DNA of 64,000 bases from CAZQSL01 sp964595945 (GCA_964595945.1 CAZQSL010000002.1:38752-102751); one strand, 5' to 3'; shown: positions 16,327 through 25,646, counted from the first letter of the stretch. The notes: a model not told the origin generated them from the letters alone. Translations and numbers: made by a program.

Positions 16327-18099
16327 TTAGTTGAATTTTGTGTTGATGTTGAACACGAAATCATTAGATTCGACGAACCAGTTTGTGGTGAGAGCTGTAC
16401 CATAAACGGTCGATCGGCAACTGAAATTTTTGACCGAGAAGCGGTTGCCTTCAATGTTGTATATGAGGTCGGACCAGATGCCGAATTTTTTGCTGAAGTC
16501 ATAACTGGCGTAGAAAGAGGCGTCCTGGATGTCGCCGGTGCGCATGTTGAAGGATGTGCCCATGCGTGTTGTCCATTTCGATGGGCTTGCCAGAGAGATG
16601 CTCGGTGTGATGGTGTTGGACATGGAGGATGAGCCGGCGGAGCGGCCATGTGAGTAGCGGTATGAGACGTTGATGCTGTTGGTGCGTGAGAGCGGGCGTG
16701 AGAAACTGAGTGATCCGCTCGTGTTGTAGCGGCTGGTGCCTTCGGAGCTGATGCCCATACCCGAATTGAGAGAGGTGTTGAGGCGGAGTCTTTCCGTGAT
16801 CTTGATGCTTGAGCGGAAAGTGCTGATGCCGACAAAAGCGTTGGTTGTAGCGTCGGAGTAGTTGCGGTTGTTGAAGTCGACGGTGCTCGTGAATCTGTAT
16901 CCGTAGTCGCGCGGTCCTTTTGTACCGCCGATAAAGCGCGTGGGCGTGCCGAGATTCATGGTGCCGGCGATCGAGCCGGTGCTGTTGTCTCCGCTTCCGT
17001 CTTTGTTGAATCTCATGTAGCTTTGAAGGTAGGAGCCACCGATGCGTGAGTTGGAGCCAACTTGCAGATAGCGGTATCCGGTTGGCGAATAGTTCAGATT
17101 TAGATTTTGGCTGCTGCTGTTTTTGCTGTTGTGGTTGAGCGATGCGCTGATGGATTGGCTGGAAGTGCCGATGTTGCCCCATCCGATGTTGCCGGATGTC
17201 ACTTTGCCGAGGGTGAACTGCTGGCTGGAGTTGACTGTGAATTGCTGGTCACCTTTGCCGGCATAATTTATGTTGACGATGCCATTTTTCGATCTTGTCT
17301 CGCGGTATTTGACTGCCGCGCCGATACTCCAGTTGGTGTTGCTGCTGTAGCTGATGCTGCGAAGGCGCAGGGTGCCTTTATTGCGTGTGATACCCTTGTT
17401 GTTGTTTGTGTAATAGGGCAGGTTGACCATGCGGTTGCCCTTGAGCCACAGTGATGATTTCCAGGCTTCGTAGTTTGAGTCAGGTGAAATGCGGAAGCGG
17501 GAGGCCGTGATGGCATTTGCCTCTATGTCGGGTTCGTCGAAAAGGTATTTGACGTCGCTTATGGCTGGGGAATAGGATATTTCTTCGAGGGTTTCGCCGT
17601 GCAGGAATATGCGGCGTATTTCCCTACGCGTGATGGTCAAGGTGCCTGACATCCGACCGAGGTCGAAGATGAGTTTGTCGCCCTGGAGTGTTTTGACATA
17701 GCCTTCCTTTTCATTTTCGATTTTTTCATCGAGAGTGTCGGATTCTTCCCGGGCGATTTCCGCGTCGGTTTTACTGGTTGCGGCAGTTGCGGTAAGGCTT
17801 TCGCTTTTTGCGTTGCTGGTGATCGAGACGTTTCCTTCGGCGTAGACGACATCTGTCTTGACGTCTATGCGGATCAAGTCGGCCTGGATGCGGAGTAGTT
17901 TATAAGTGATTTCGGTCTGGCTGTTTGCGTATAGTATTTTCTTGTCGATGTCGAGCATGAGGTAATCGGAAGAAACGTTGTACGGTTTGTCGATGCAGAG
18001 GACGGTTTTCGGGCATGTGGTGAGCAGTGCAAGTGCGGCAAAAGCCGTCAGCAGCAGAGATGCTGGCAATATCCGTGGTCTGGTGCGGAGCGGAGTCAT
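16327..18099 (-). CDS. OstA/LptD-like outer-membrane protein
   Basis: 590 residues starting with a signal peptide (hydrophobic stretch about 12-33). An OstA/LptA-type jellyroll region follows, recognisable from SSDYLMLDIDKKILYANSQT and VVYAEGNVSIT. The remaining two thirds are rich in alternating polar/aromatic strands and Ser/Asn/Gly (NLNYSPTGYRY, SLNHNSKNSSS), typical of an outer-membrane beta-barrel, with no other membrane helix. LptD inserts lipopolysaccharide into the outer leaflet, so the protein argues for a diderm envelope. It is shorter than the roughly 780 residues of E. coli LptD and its barrel is divergent, so a related export role is possible. It starts four bases after the pepA stop. 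Confidence 0.7.
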   Translation of the reverse strand: MTPLRTRPRILPASLLLTAFAALALLTTCPKTVLCIDKPYNVSSDYLMLDIDKKILYANSQTEITYKLLRIQADLIRIDVKTDVVYAEGNVSITSNAKSESLTATAATSKTDAEIAREESDTLDEKIENEKEGYVKTLQGDKLIFDLGRMSGTLTITRREIRRIFLHGETLEEISYSPAISDVKYLFDEPDIEANAITASRFRISPDSNYEAWKSSLWLKGNRMVNLPYYTNNNKGITRNKGTLRLRSISYSSNTNWSIGAAVKYRETRSKNGIVNINYAGKGDQQFTVNSSQQFTLGKVTSGNIGWGNIGTSSQSISASLNHNSKNSSSQNLNLNYSPTGYRYLQVGSNSRIGGSYLQSYMRFNKDGSGDNSTGSIAGTMNLGTPTRFIGGTKGPRDYGYRFTSTVDFNNRNYSDATTNAFVGISTFRSSIKITERLRLNTSLNSGMGISSEGTSRYNTSGSLSFSRPLSRTNSINVSYRYSHGRSAGSSSMSNTITPSISLASPSKWTTRMGTSFNMRTGDIQDASFYASYDFSKKFGIWSDLIYNIEGNRFSVKNFSCRSTVYGTALTTNWFVESNDFVFNINTKFN

Positions 18100-18103
18100 C
18101 AGA

Positions 18104-19621
18104 TCATTTTCCCTGGTTTATTGTGGCGTAGGACCGGGCGGTCAGAGCGAGTGTGCGGACAGCCGCGCCGGTAGCGCCCTTGCCGAAAATTTTGTGTGGT
18201 TTTTCCACGTATGAAGGGCCTGCTATGTCTATGTGAGCCCAAGGTTTGCCGCCGGCGAATTCCTGGATGAAAAGCGCGCCCGTAATGGCGCCGGCCCAGC
18301 GGCCGCCCGTGTTTTTGATGTCGGCGATATCTGATTTGATCAGTGGTTTGTATTCGTCGTCAAGGGGCATGCGCCAGACGGGCTCTCCCGACGTGTCGGC
18401 GGCGGAAGTGATGGCGGCAGCGAGTGAGTCGTCATTGCAGAAGAGTCCGCTGCGGTGGTGCCCAAGTGCGACGATGCACGCGCCGGTGAGTGTGGCGACG
18501 TCGATGATGGGGGCCATTGAGCGGGAGGCTGCCCAGGCGACGGCATCGCAGAGCAGCAGGCGGCCTTCGGCGTCTGTGTTGAGGATTTCGACTGTTTTGC
18601 CGCTGAATGTGGTTACGACATCGCCGATCTGCTGCGCGGCCGGACCGGGCATGTTGTCGGTGGTAGGGATGATGGCAGTGATGTTGACTGGCAGCTTGAG
18701 TTGTGCAGCGATCGAAATAGCTCCGAGCACTGCCGCCGCGCCGGCCATGTCGGTTTTCATGCCGTCCATTGACGAGGCGGGTTTGAGAGAAAGGCCGCCC
18801 GAGTCGAATGTTATGCCTTTGCCTACAAAAGCCATTCGCTGTTGTGAGCCGGGATTGCCCGTGTATTCGATGGTGATCAGCAGGGCGTCGCTGGATGTGC
18901 CCCGCGCGACGCCGAGGAATGCGTTCATGCCGAGTTTTTCGAGTTCGCGGCGGGCGAGCACTTTCGATTTGAGGCCGTTGGCCTTTGCGAGAGCCACGGC
19001 GCGAGCGGCGAGTTCTGCGGGGGTGAGGATGTTGGGTGGTTCATTGACGAGATCGCGCGCGAAGTTGACGGCGTCGGCTGTAATGATGCCGGTGGTGATA
19101 CCGGGTTTCGCAGCGGCGGCGCGTACGGGGTCGGATTCGATTATGGTGAGTGAAACGATTTTCGACGCGTCTTTTTCATCGTCTTTGGTTGTGAAATACT
19201 TGTCGAATCTGTAGGCTGAGATTATGGCGGTTTCGGAAATGATTTCCGCTGCTGTTTGTGGGGTGACGGCACTTGTGCCGTGGAGGATGGTTGCCAGATG
19301 ATGGCATCGCAGTGTGGCGGCTTTTTTGACTGCGGAAGCTACGGCGTAGCGGATGGCGGATGGGCCGAAGGTGTCTTTTTTGCCGAGTCCGGTCACGATG
19401 ACCTTGCGGGCGGCGAGAGCGCCGCGAGAGTCGAGGATGGCAGTGGAGGCGGGTTTGCCGGTGAATTCCTTGTGCCTGAGAAGATCGGAAATGGCGCCGC
19501 CGAGTGCCTTGTCTACCGCGCCGGTCGCGCCGGTGGGTGTCTTGTCATCTTCAAACAGGTTGACGATGATCGCGTCGCACTTGCAGGTGGTGATATCTTT
19601 TGAAGTGATTTTGATCTTCAT
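18104..19621 (-). CDS. pepA: Leucyl aminopeptidase, M17 family
   Basis: Two-metal exopeptidase that trims N-terminal residues from peptides in the cytosol. 505 residues, the normal length. The M17 signature NTDAEGRL is present, with GKGITFDSGGLSLKP carrying the metal-binding Lys and Asp and DMAGAAAVLG carrying a further Asp ligand. ATG 19621 (MKIKITSKDI) lies six bases after TGGAG. The frame is open upstream into dcd, but that extension is the out-of-frame shadow of dcd and is not used. 13 bases after the dcd stop. In a peptide-fermenting cell it would feed amino acids, including lysine, to catabolism. Confidence 0.95.
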   Translation of the reverse strand: MKIKITSKDITTCKCDAIIVNLFEDDKTPTGATGAVDKALGGAISDLLRHKEFTGKPASTAILDSRGALAARKVIVTGLGKKDTFGPSAIRYAVASAVKKAATLRCHHLATILHGTSAVTPQTAAEIISETAIISAYRFDKYFTTKDDEKDASKIVSLTIIESDPVRAAAAKPGITTGIITADAVNFARDLVNEPPNILTPAELAARAVALAKANGLKSKVLARRELEKLGMNAFLGVARGTSSDALLITIEYTGNPGSQQRMAFVGKGITFDSGGLSLKPASSMDGMKTDMAGAAAVLGAISIAAQLKLPVNITAIIPTTDNMPGPAAQQIGDVVTTFSGKTVEILNTDAEGRLLLCDAVAWAASRSMAPIIDVATLTGACIVALGHHRSGLFCNDDSLAAAITSAADTSGEPVWRMPLDDEYKPLIKSDIADIKNTGGRWAGAITGALFIQEFAGGKPWAHIDIAGPSYVEKPHKIFGKGATGAAVRTLALTARSYATINQGK

Positions 19622-19634
19622 CTGATCTCCAGTG

Positions 19635-20186
19635 TCATACTTTGGCGGTGGTGATGTCTGTCTGAGCCTGATATTTTCCCTTGCGGTCGGCGTAGGATGT
19701 CGCGCAGACGGTTTCGGCGGCGAAGAACACGAGTTGGCCGATGCCTTCGTCGGCGTAAAGTCTGACCGGTACTGGTGAGGTGTTGGCAATGCTGATGGTG
19801 AGATATCCTTCCCACTCGGGTTCGAGCGGTGTGACGTTGACGATGACGCCGCACCGGGCGTAGGTTGACTTGCCGTAGCAAACGGCGAGCACGTCTCGAG
19901 GTATGCGGAAGTATTCGTAGCTGCGGGCGAGGACAAAGGTGCCGGGGTGGAGGGCGAGGCATGTCGTTTCGATATCTTCGTATCTGATCGAGTCGCCGGA
20001 TTTTGGGTCGATGATGGTGTCTGATTCGAAGATGGGGATTTTAAAATTGCGGCTGATGCGGATGTCGTATCCGTATGAGGACACGCCGAACGATATCCTG
20101 CCATCGCCGACGAGTGATCGTTCGAAAGGATCGATCATGCCCGAACTTGCCGAGGTCTCGATGATCCATGTGTCGTTTTTTACCAT
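19635..20186 (-). CDS. dcd: dCTP deaminase (dUTPase-fold), with altered catalytic-Glu position
   Basis: 183 residues of the trimeric Dcd family, which turns dCTP into dUTP for dTMP synthesis. SSYGYDIR, GKSTYARCGVIVNVTPLEPEWEG and SYADRKGKYQ are family hallmarks. The serine and arginine of KSTYAR are present. In family members I can recall, the segment after EWEG reads TLEFSN or TLEISN with the catalytic Glu (E138 in E. coli). Here it reads TISIAN, with Ser at that position. Start: ATG 20186 (MVKNDTW), six bases after GGAG; an earlier in-frame ATG at 20264 is not conserved. First gene of the dcd-pepA-ostA-ubiA run. Confidence 0.85.
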   Translation of the reverse strand: MVKNDTWIIETSASSGMIDPFERSLVGDGRISFGVSSYGYDIRISRNFKIPIFESDTIIDPKSGDSIRYEDIETTCLALHPGTFVLARSYEYFRIPRDVLAVCYGKSTYARCGVIVNVTPLEPEWEGYLTISIANTSPVPVRLYADEGIGQLVFFAAETVCATSYADRKGKYQAQTDITTAKV

Positions 20187-20361
20187 CTTTTCTCCGGTTG
20201 TTTCGTTATTACGCAATCTGGCTGACTCTTGATCGTCGTGCGAGTCGACACGGTTAACTGACAAGTTTTGAACATTATATATAAAAAACTGATTTTATGG
20301 GAATGGGTGTGCAAAAATTGTAGGTGACATTGCTATGCGGGGGCGTAGGAAATTTCGGTTT

Positions 20362-20724
20362 TCAGTGACGGGGAAGAATCATCACGGCGGTTTGTCCGGA
20401 GTCGTGACCGGCTGGCGAAGGGTCGAAGGTGATCCAGCAGTGGCCGTTTGAGAGCCCGCCGCCGAGTGGAAGGCCAAAGGCGACATAAGCTTTATGGCCG
20501 CAGTCGCGCATCACCAGGCACAGGGTGGCTGACCGGTCGAAGCATCTCATCGACGATGCTTTTCGGGGGCAGAGGATCAATGCAGCGCAAAAGGTTAGTC
20601 GTACCGCGCGGCGCGACGCTGTCGCGCGATTGGATACGCTGGATTCGTCGAGGAGTTCGAGCACGCGCGCATCACTGGCAGATGAGACGAGGCGGAGGGC
20701 GCGGATGGTGTCAAACAGCAACAT
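20362..20724 (-). CDS. Small transglutaminase-like protein resembling lasso-peptide B2 proteases
   Basis: 120 residues with the pattern of the lasso-peptide B2 (Transglut_core3) family. Cys61 stands in the RCFDRSATLCLVMRDCGHKA stretch, then VAFGLP, then His95 in NGHCWITF and Asp101, giving a Cys-His-Asp triad in the right order and spacing. B2 proteins cut leader peptides. No leader peptide gene, B1 recognition protein, cyclase or exporter is nearby. ATG 20724 lies ten bases after CCGGAG. It is somewhat short for the family (about 140-150). It could be a stand-alone protease or amidase with another role. Its promoter carries an 18-bp inverted repeat. Confidence 0.55.
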   Translation of the reverse strand: MLLFDTIRALRLVSSASDARVLELLDESSVSNRATASRRAVRLTFCAALILCPRKASSMRCFDRSATLCLVMRDCGHKAYVAFGLPLGGGLSNGHCWITFDPSPAGHDSGQTAVMILPRH

Positions 20725-20740
20725 GGCATGATGCTCCGGT

Positions 20741-20775
20741 ATTGTACGTCTGTACAATGATATTATAGCGGCAAT
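20741..20775 (-). promoter_or_regulatory. Promoter with 18-bp inverted repeat for the B2-like gene
   Basis: On the minus strand TATAAT lies at 20767-20762 inside a 21-nt stretch (20755-20775) that matches 3618-3638 in 20 of 21 positions. Overlapping the predicted transcription start is the perfect repeat ATTGTAC-GTCT-GTACAAT (20741-20758), with operator-like geometry. Confidence 0.5.
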
Positions 20776-20821
20776 TATGGTGTGCGGACGATCCGGATGA
20801 TCAAATAATTTTATTGCAGTG

Positions 20822-20850
20822 TTTACTTTTCATATCTGAAAAATTATAAT
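20822..20850 (+). promoter_or_regulatory. Promoter candidate for the nusA-infB operon
   Basis: TTTACT (20822-20827), 17-bp spacer, TATAAT (20845-20850). Transcription would start near 20857, leaving a leader of about 170 nt before nusA that contains the terminator-like hairpin at 20890-20912. The 304-bp gap 20725-21028 holds only this and the B2-like promoter. Confidence 0.6.
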
Positions 20851-20889
20851 CACAGGTGGACTTGTGGAGACGCATAGTCTGCACTCGGG

Positions 20890-20912
20890 AAGTGGGTGTG
20901 CCCACTTTTTTT
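20890..20912 (+). terminator. Intrinsic-terminator-like hairpin in the nusA leader
   Basis: AAGTGGG-TGTG-CCCACTT followed by a run of T. It lies only about 35 nt after the predicted start of transcription and 117 bases before the nusA start, so it looks like an attenuator rather than the end of another gene; no rightward gene precedes it. Confidence 0.7.
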
Positions 20913-21028
20913 GTTATATGGCGAAATGACTGTTGCGAGAAGGCCGGGAATCAGGCCCGAATGAGACAGCCCGGCAGGAGCCGGAGGGCAGTCATTGAGA
21001 AAACAATTTTATAATGGGAGTTGGTTCC

Positions 21029-22555
21029 GTGCAATCTGAATTCTTACTTGCGATCAAACAAATCGAAAGAGAGCGCGAAATCCCGCCTGAAGAAATTCAG
21101 GCAATAATCGAAGACGCTATCACCAGGGCGATCCAGCAGGAGTCCGAAGAGGAAACGGCCGTGCGTGTGGAATTTGACGCAGAGTCGGGCCGCCTCAATA
21201 TTTTTCAGATATTCGAGGTCGTCGAGGAAGTGCAGAATCCCAACCTCGAAATAGCGGTTTCGCAGGCGCTCAAGATGAATGACGAAGTGCAGGTCGGCGA
21301 CGAGATCGAACTTCCCATGTCCCTGCGGTCGTTCAGACGTATCGGCATTCAGACCGTCAAGCAGCATATCATGCAAAGAGTCAGGGACCTTGAGCGTTAC
21401 CTGCATGTCGAGCGGTTCAATGGCAAGGAGAATCAGATCATCACGGGCGTTGTCAGCAGGATCACATCACGCGGCGTATTTGTCAACCTCGATCGCATCG
21501 ACGGTATCCTTCCCGAATCCGAGAGAATCCCCGGCGAACGATATATGATCGGAAAACGCATCAAGGTGCTTGTCAGCGAGATCAAAACCGGTCCGAAAGA
21601 AGCCGAAATCATACTGTCCCGAAGCCATCCCGATTTTGTCAGACGGCTTTTCGAACTCGAAGTGCCGGAAATCACCCAGAGTGTTGTCCTCATAAAAGGG
21701 ATAGTCCGCGAAGCCGGCTATCGCACCAAGATGGCTGTCATGAGCACTCAGGACAAGGTTGACCCGGTAGGCGCATGTGTCGGCTACAAGGGCAGCCGTG
21801 TGAAAAATATCGTCAATGAGCTCAATGGCGAAAAGATCGACATTATCCCCTGGGACGAAGACCCCACACGGTTTATCGCTCACGCGCTCAGCCCGGCACA
21901 GGTCATTTCGGTCGAGGTTTTCGATGACATACACAGCGCGGAAGTAGTCGTCCCGGACAGCCAGCTTTCACTGGCTATCGGCAAACAGGGGCAAAACGCC
22001 CGGCTCGCCAACAAGCTTACGACATGGAAAATCGACATACTCAGCGAATCGGAAAAAGACCGTTTCATGCACGAGCAGCGCATCGGCGAACTCTATACGC
22101 GCCCGATCGAGACTATTGGTCTCGTCGAGTCTTTCCACGAATTGCTCAAGTCAAATGGCATTATTACCCTTTACAACTTGATTTGTCTCTCTGACGAAGA
22201 CCTTCTCAAATTGGACGGAGTCACCGAGGGAGCTCTCGAAGCTATTAAATTGAGAATCTCTGTCCTCGGCGGCGATCTTGGCCTCAAGCTCAGAGAAGCC
22301 GACGAACCTGCTCCTGTCATGCCTGCCTCGGCGCTGGCTCGCAATGAGCAGCCCGTGGATGACGAGTCGCCGGACACCGAAGAGGAATACGCTGGCGACG
22401 ATGACTATGACGATGAAGATTATGACGACGACGAAGAAGATGTTGCCGGTGATGATAGTGACGAGTCGGATGAAGACGGGGCTGACGAAGAAGTGGCAGA
22501 AGCTGATGATGAGGCAAGCGGAGATGTTCCCGCCGAAAATGGTGATGCTCAGTAA
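21029..22555 (+). CDS. nusA: Transcription termination/antitermination factor NusA
   Basis: Binds RNA polymerase and nascent RNA and tunes pausing, termination and antitermination. 508 residues: N-terminal RNAP-binding domain (about 1-125), S1 domain (NQIITGVVSRITSRGVFVNL), two KH domains with VGYKGSRVKNI and LAIGKQGQNARLA, and a C-terminal helix-hairpin-helix repeat (LDGVTEGALEAI). An acidic tail of about 65 residues, mostly Asp and Glu, ends it. GTG 21029 is chosen because GGGAG lies eight bases before it and the protein then begins like other NusA proteins (xxSEFLLAIKQIE). The ATG at 21014 overlaps that site. Unusually, no rimP precedes nusA. Confidence 0.95.
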   Translation: MQSEFLLAIKQIEREREIPPEEIQAIIEDAITRAIQQESEEETAVRVEFDAESGRLNIFQIFEVVEEVQNPNLEIAVSQALKMNDEVQVGDEIELPMSLRSFRRIGIQTVKQHIMQRVRDLERYLHVERFNGKENQIITGVVSRITSRGVFVNLDRIDGILPESERIPGERYMIGKRIKVLVSEIKTGPKEAEIILSRSHPDFVRRLFELEVPEITQSVVLIKGIVREAGYRTKMAVMSTQDKVDPVGACVGYKGSRVKNIVNELNGEKIDIIPWDEDPTRFIAHALSPAQVISVEVFDDIHSAEVVVPDSQLSLAIGKQGQNARLANKLTTWKIDILSESEKDRFMHEQRIGELYTRPIETIGLVESFHELLKSNGIITLYNLICLSDEDLLKLDGVTEGALEAIKLRISVLGGDLGLKLREADEPAPVMPASALARNEQPVDDESPDTEEEYAGDDDYDDEDYDDDEEDVAGDDSDESDEDGADEEVAEADDEASGDVPAENGDAQ

Positions 22556-22648
22556 TCCTGAGCCTAATATATGAAATAGCTCTACATTCAATGCGGCGGA
22601 ATTCCCGCAGTCGGCAAGCATTGCGGGAAGCGCTGGAGGAAAACGTTT

Positions 22649-25646
22649 ATGGCAATGAGGAAAAAAAGGGTCTACGAACACGCTAAGGATCTCGGTGTCT
22701 CCAACACGGAATTGATGCGCAAACTGAAATTCATGGGGGTAAGGGTCGAGAACATTTTTAATGCTGTCGATGACTCTGTTATCAATGAAATCAAGCGCCA
22801 GCTCGGAATGCATATTTTCGATGACGGCTCTGCCGCACCTGCTGCCAGAGTCCGAAAGGCTGCTACCATAATTCGCAAAGCTCCTCCCGCTGACTCCGAA
22901 TCTGCCGAACCTCAGGGAGACGCAGTTCCTCAGGCCGGAGCCGCTTCCGAAGAGGTCTCCGTCACGCCAGCCGCTATGCCGGCTCCTTCTGTCGATCAGA
23001 CATCTACGCCCAAATCAGCCGAGGCTCCGGCAGTATCTGTCCCCGCTGATCAACAGGCTACGACCAAACCAGCCGAATCACATTCAGCACCTGCACCTGC
23101 ACCGGCAAGCACGCCCAGACCACGGCAGGCAGATTCGCGGCCCCCGCGCCGCGATGGCGACCGCCCGCCATACAACGGCCCGCGCCGCGAAGGCGACAGC
23201 CGCCCGCCATACAACGGCCCGCGCCGCGAAGGCGACAGCCGTCCGCCATACAACGGCCCGCGCCGCGAAGGCGACAGCCGCCCGCCATACAACGGCCCGC
23301 GCCGCGAAGGCGACAGCCGCCCGCCGTACAATGGCCCGCGCCGCGAAGGCGACAGCCGCCCGCCGTACAATGGCCCGCGCCGCGAAGNNNNNNNNNNNNN
23401 NNNNNNNNNNNNNNNNNNNNNNNNNNNNNNNNNNNNNNNNNNNNNNNNNNNNNNNNNNNNNNNNNNNNNNNNNNNNNNNNNNNNNNNGCGCACCTGGTGG
23501 CAGGCCCGGGGGTGGTGGTCCAAGACCTGCGTCGGGCGGGGCTCCTTCTTCTAAATCAATAAAACCGGCCTCGATCGTCGAAGAATTGCAGGCTGCTCTC
23601 AACAAACCGAAAAGCGCACCGAAATCACTTCGTGACGAAGACGCGATAAAGAGAAAGAAAGAAAGACTCGCTCGCGAAAAGAAAGAAAGAGAAAACAAGA
23701 GACGCCTCGAAGTGCCGCCCCCTATCAAGGTGGACACCGACGATATTTACTCCAGCCCCGAACGCCGCCTCGAAGCTATCAAGCAGCGTGGTCTGGTACG
23801 CGGCAAGGGTACAAAAACCGTATTCATGAAAAAACGGCAGCGTGATGCTGAAGACCAGAAACCTGCCGAAGAACAGCAAAAACGCCGGGTTGTCGTCACC
23901 GGTCCAATGACAGTGAAGGAAGTCAGCCATGAATTCGGGCTCAAGTCATCCGATGTCATCATGTATCTGATGAAAGAACTTCAACTCATGACCACTCTCA
24001 ACCAGAGCCTCGATGTCGATGTCATTACCCTGCTCTCCGAGCATTTCGAGGTTTCCATGGTTGTCGAAAAAAATACTTCTGTCGAAGCCGAAGCCGCCGA
24101 ACTCCAGCGACTCGAAGACGAAGAGTCGGCGCTCGTCGAACGCCCGCCGGTTGTCACTATCCTCGGACACGTCGATCACGGCAAGACAAAGCTCCTCGAC
24201 ACTATCCGTAACGCACACGTAATCGACACCGAAGCCGGCGGCATCACACAGCATATCGGCGCCTATCAAATCGTATATAATGACAGGAAAGTCACGTTTA
24301 TCGACACCCCTGGCCACGAAGCTTTCACGGCTCTCCGCGCCCGTGGCGCTCAGGTCACTGACATTGCCATACTCATTGTCGCAGCCGATGACGGCGTCAT
24401 GCCGCAGACGCTCGAAGCACTCGATCATGCCAAGGAAGCAAAAGTGCCCATAATCGTCGCGGTCAACAAGATCGACAAACCGGATGCCAAGCCCGACACT
24501 GTCAGACGCCAGCTTTCCGATAAGGGCCTCATCCCCGAAGAGTGGGGCGGCGACACCGTTTATGTCGATATTTCCGCCAAGATGAACATCAATCTTGATC
24601 AACTCCTCGAAATGATATTCCTCGTGGCCGACCTCCACGCATACAAGGCCAATCCTGACCGAAAGGCGCTCGGCACGATCATCGAAGCCAAGCTCGACAA
24701 GGGAAAAGGCCCGGTCGCGACAGTCCTCGTCCAAAATGGTACATTGCGCTCCGGCGACTACTTCGTCGTCGGCGAGACTTACGGAAAAATCCGCGCTCTC
24801 GAAAACGACCGCAGCGAAAAGATCAAGGAAGCGCCACCTTCCACACCGGTTGAAATACACGGCCTCAGCAGTATCCCTGAATCAGGCGACAAATTTATGG
24901 TCCTCGAAGACGAAAAAACCGCGAGAGAAATCGCTTCGAAACGACAGGCGAAGAAACGCGAAGAGGCTCGACACTATACGAGCCGCATAACCATCGATGA
25001 CCTCTTCAGACAAATACAGGATGATAAACTCAAGGAATTTAAAGTCGTTCTCAAATGCGACGTGCAGGGTTCGCTCGAAGCGATCACCGCAGCACTCGAA
25101 GGTATCACACATGAAGCTGTCCGCGTCAAGGTAATCCGAGGCGCACTCGGTGATGTCAAGGAAACGGACATAATGCTTGCCGCCGCGTCAAACGCTGTCG
25201 TGTTCGCCTACAACGTCGGTATCAATACGGCCGCGCAGGCACTCGCCAACACCGAGAGCATACAGATCAAATCATACGACATCATCTACAACCTCATTGA
25301 CGAAGTCAAACGCGCCATGGCCGGACTGCTCGCGCCGAAATTCGACGAGGTATTCGCCAGCAAGATCGAAGTCAGAAAGATGTTCGCATCGTCGCGAGTC
25401 GGCAATATCGCAGGCAGCTACGTGCTCGAAGGAGAAGCCACACCGGGATCGATCGCCAAGCTCTATCGAAAAGGCAAGCTCATATACGAAGGCAAAATCG
25501 CCTCACTCAAACGATTCAAGGACAATGTCAAGGCAGTACAGGCCGGATTTGAATGCGGTGTGATCCTTGACAAGTTCGACAGTTGCGAAGAGGGCGACAT
25601 CATCGACACTTACAAACTTGTCGAACAGAAAATCGACACAATCTGA
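22649..25646 (+). CDS. infB: Translation initiation factor IF-2 (interrupted by an assembly gap)
   Basis: GTPase that places initiator tRNA on the ribosome. Visible parts: an IF2_N module at the start (VYEHAKDLGVSNTELM), a Pro/Ala-rich linker, the 13-residue repeats, a second IF2_N module (MTVKEVSHEFGLKSSDVI), then the G domain with GHVDHGKT, DTPGHEAF and NKIDKP, and domains II-IV to the C-terminus. ATG 22649 follows GGAGG. Counting the 100 Ns literally breaks the frame, but the bases flanking the gap sum to a multiple of three, so the true gap is probably a multiple of three and the gene intact. It lies 93 bases after nusA. Confidence 0.95.
23161..23387 (+). repeat. 39-nt tandem repeat in infB
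   Basis: Nearly six copies of a 39-nt unit, differing only at a few third positions, encode the 13-residue unit RPPYNGPRREGDS. The last copy runs into the Ns, so the array is longer than shown. It forms an Arg/Pro-rich, probably disordered linker in IF-2. Confidence 0.95.
23388..23487. other. Scaffold gap of 100 N
   Basis: A conventional 100-N filler at the end of the tandem repeat. The assembler most likely failed on the repeat. True length is unknown; to keep infB in frame it should be divisible by three. Confidence 0.98.

Noticed and set aside
19622..20104. N-terminal extension of pepA over dcd
   Set aside because: It is the out-of-frame reading of dcd; the M17 length and the GGAG site fit ATG 19621.
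20362..20724. A lasso-peptide biosynthetic cluster
   Set aside because: Only a B2-like gene is present; no precursor, B1, cyclase or ABC exporter lies within several kilobases.
23161..23387. Direct 39-nt repeats that might be taken for a CRISPR array
   Set aside because: There are no spacers between copies, the unit is in frame within infB, and no cas genes are near. Alternate frames also stay open here only because of the repeat composition.
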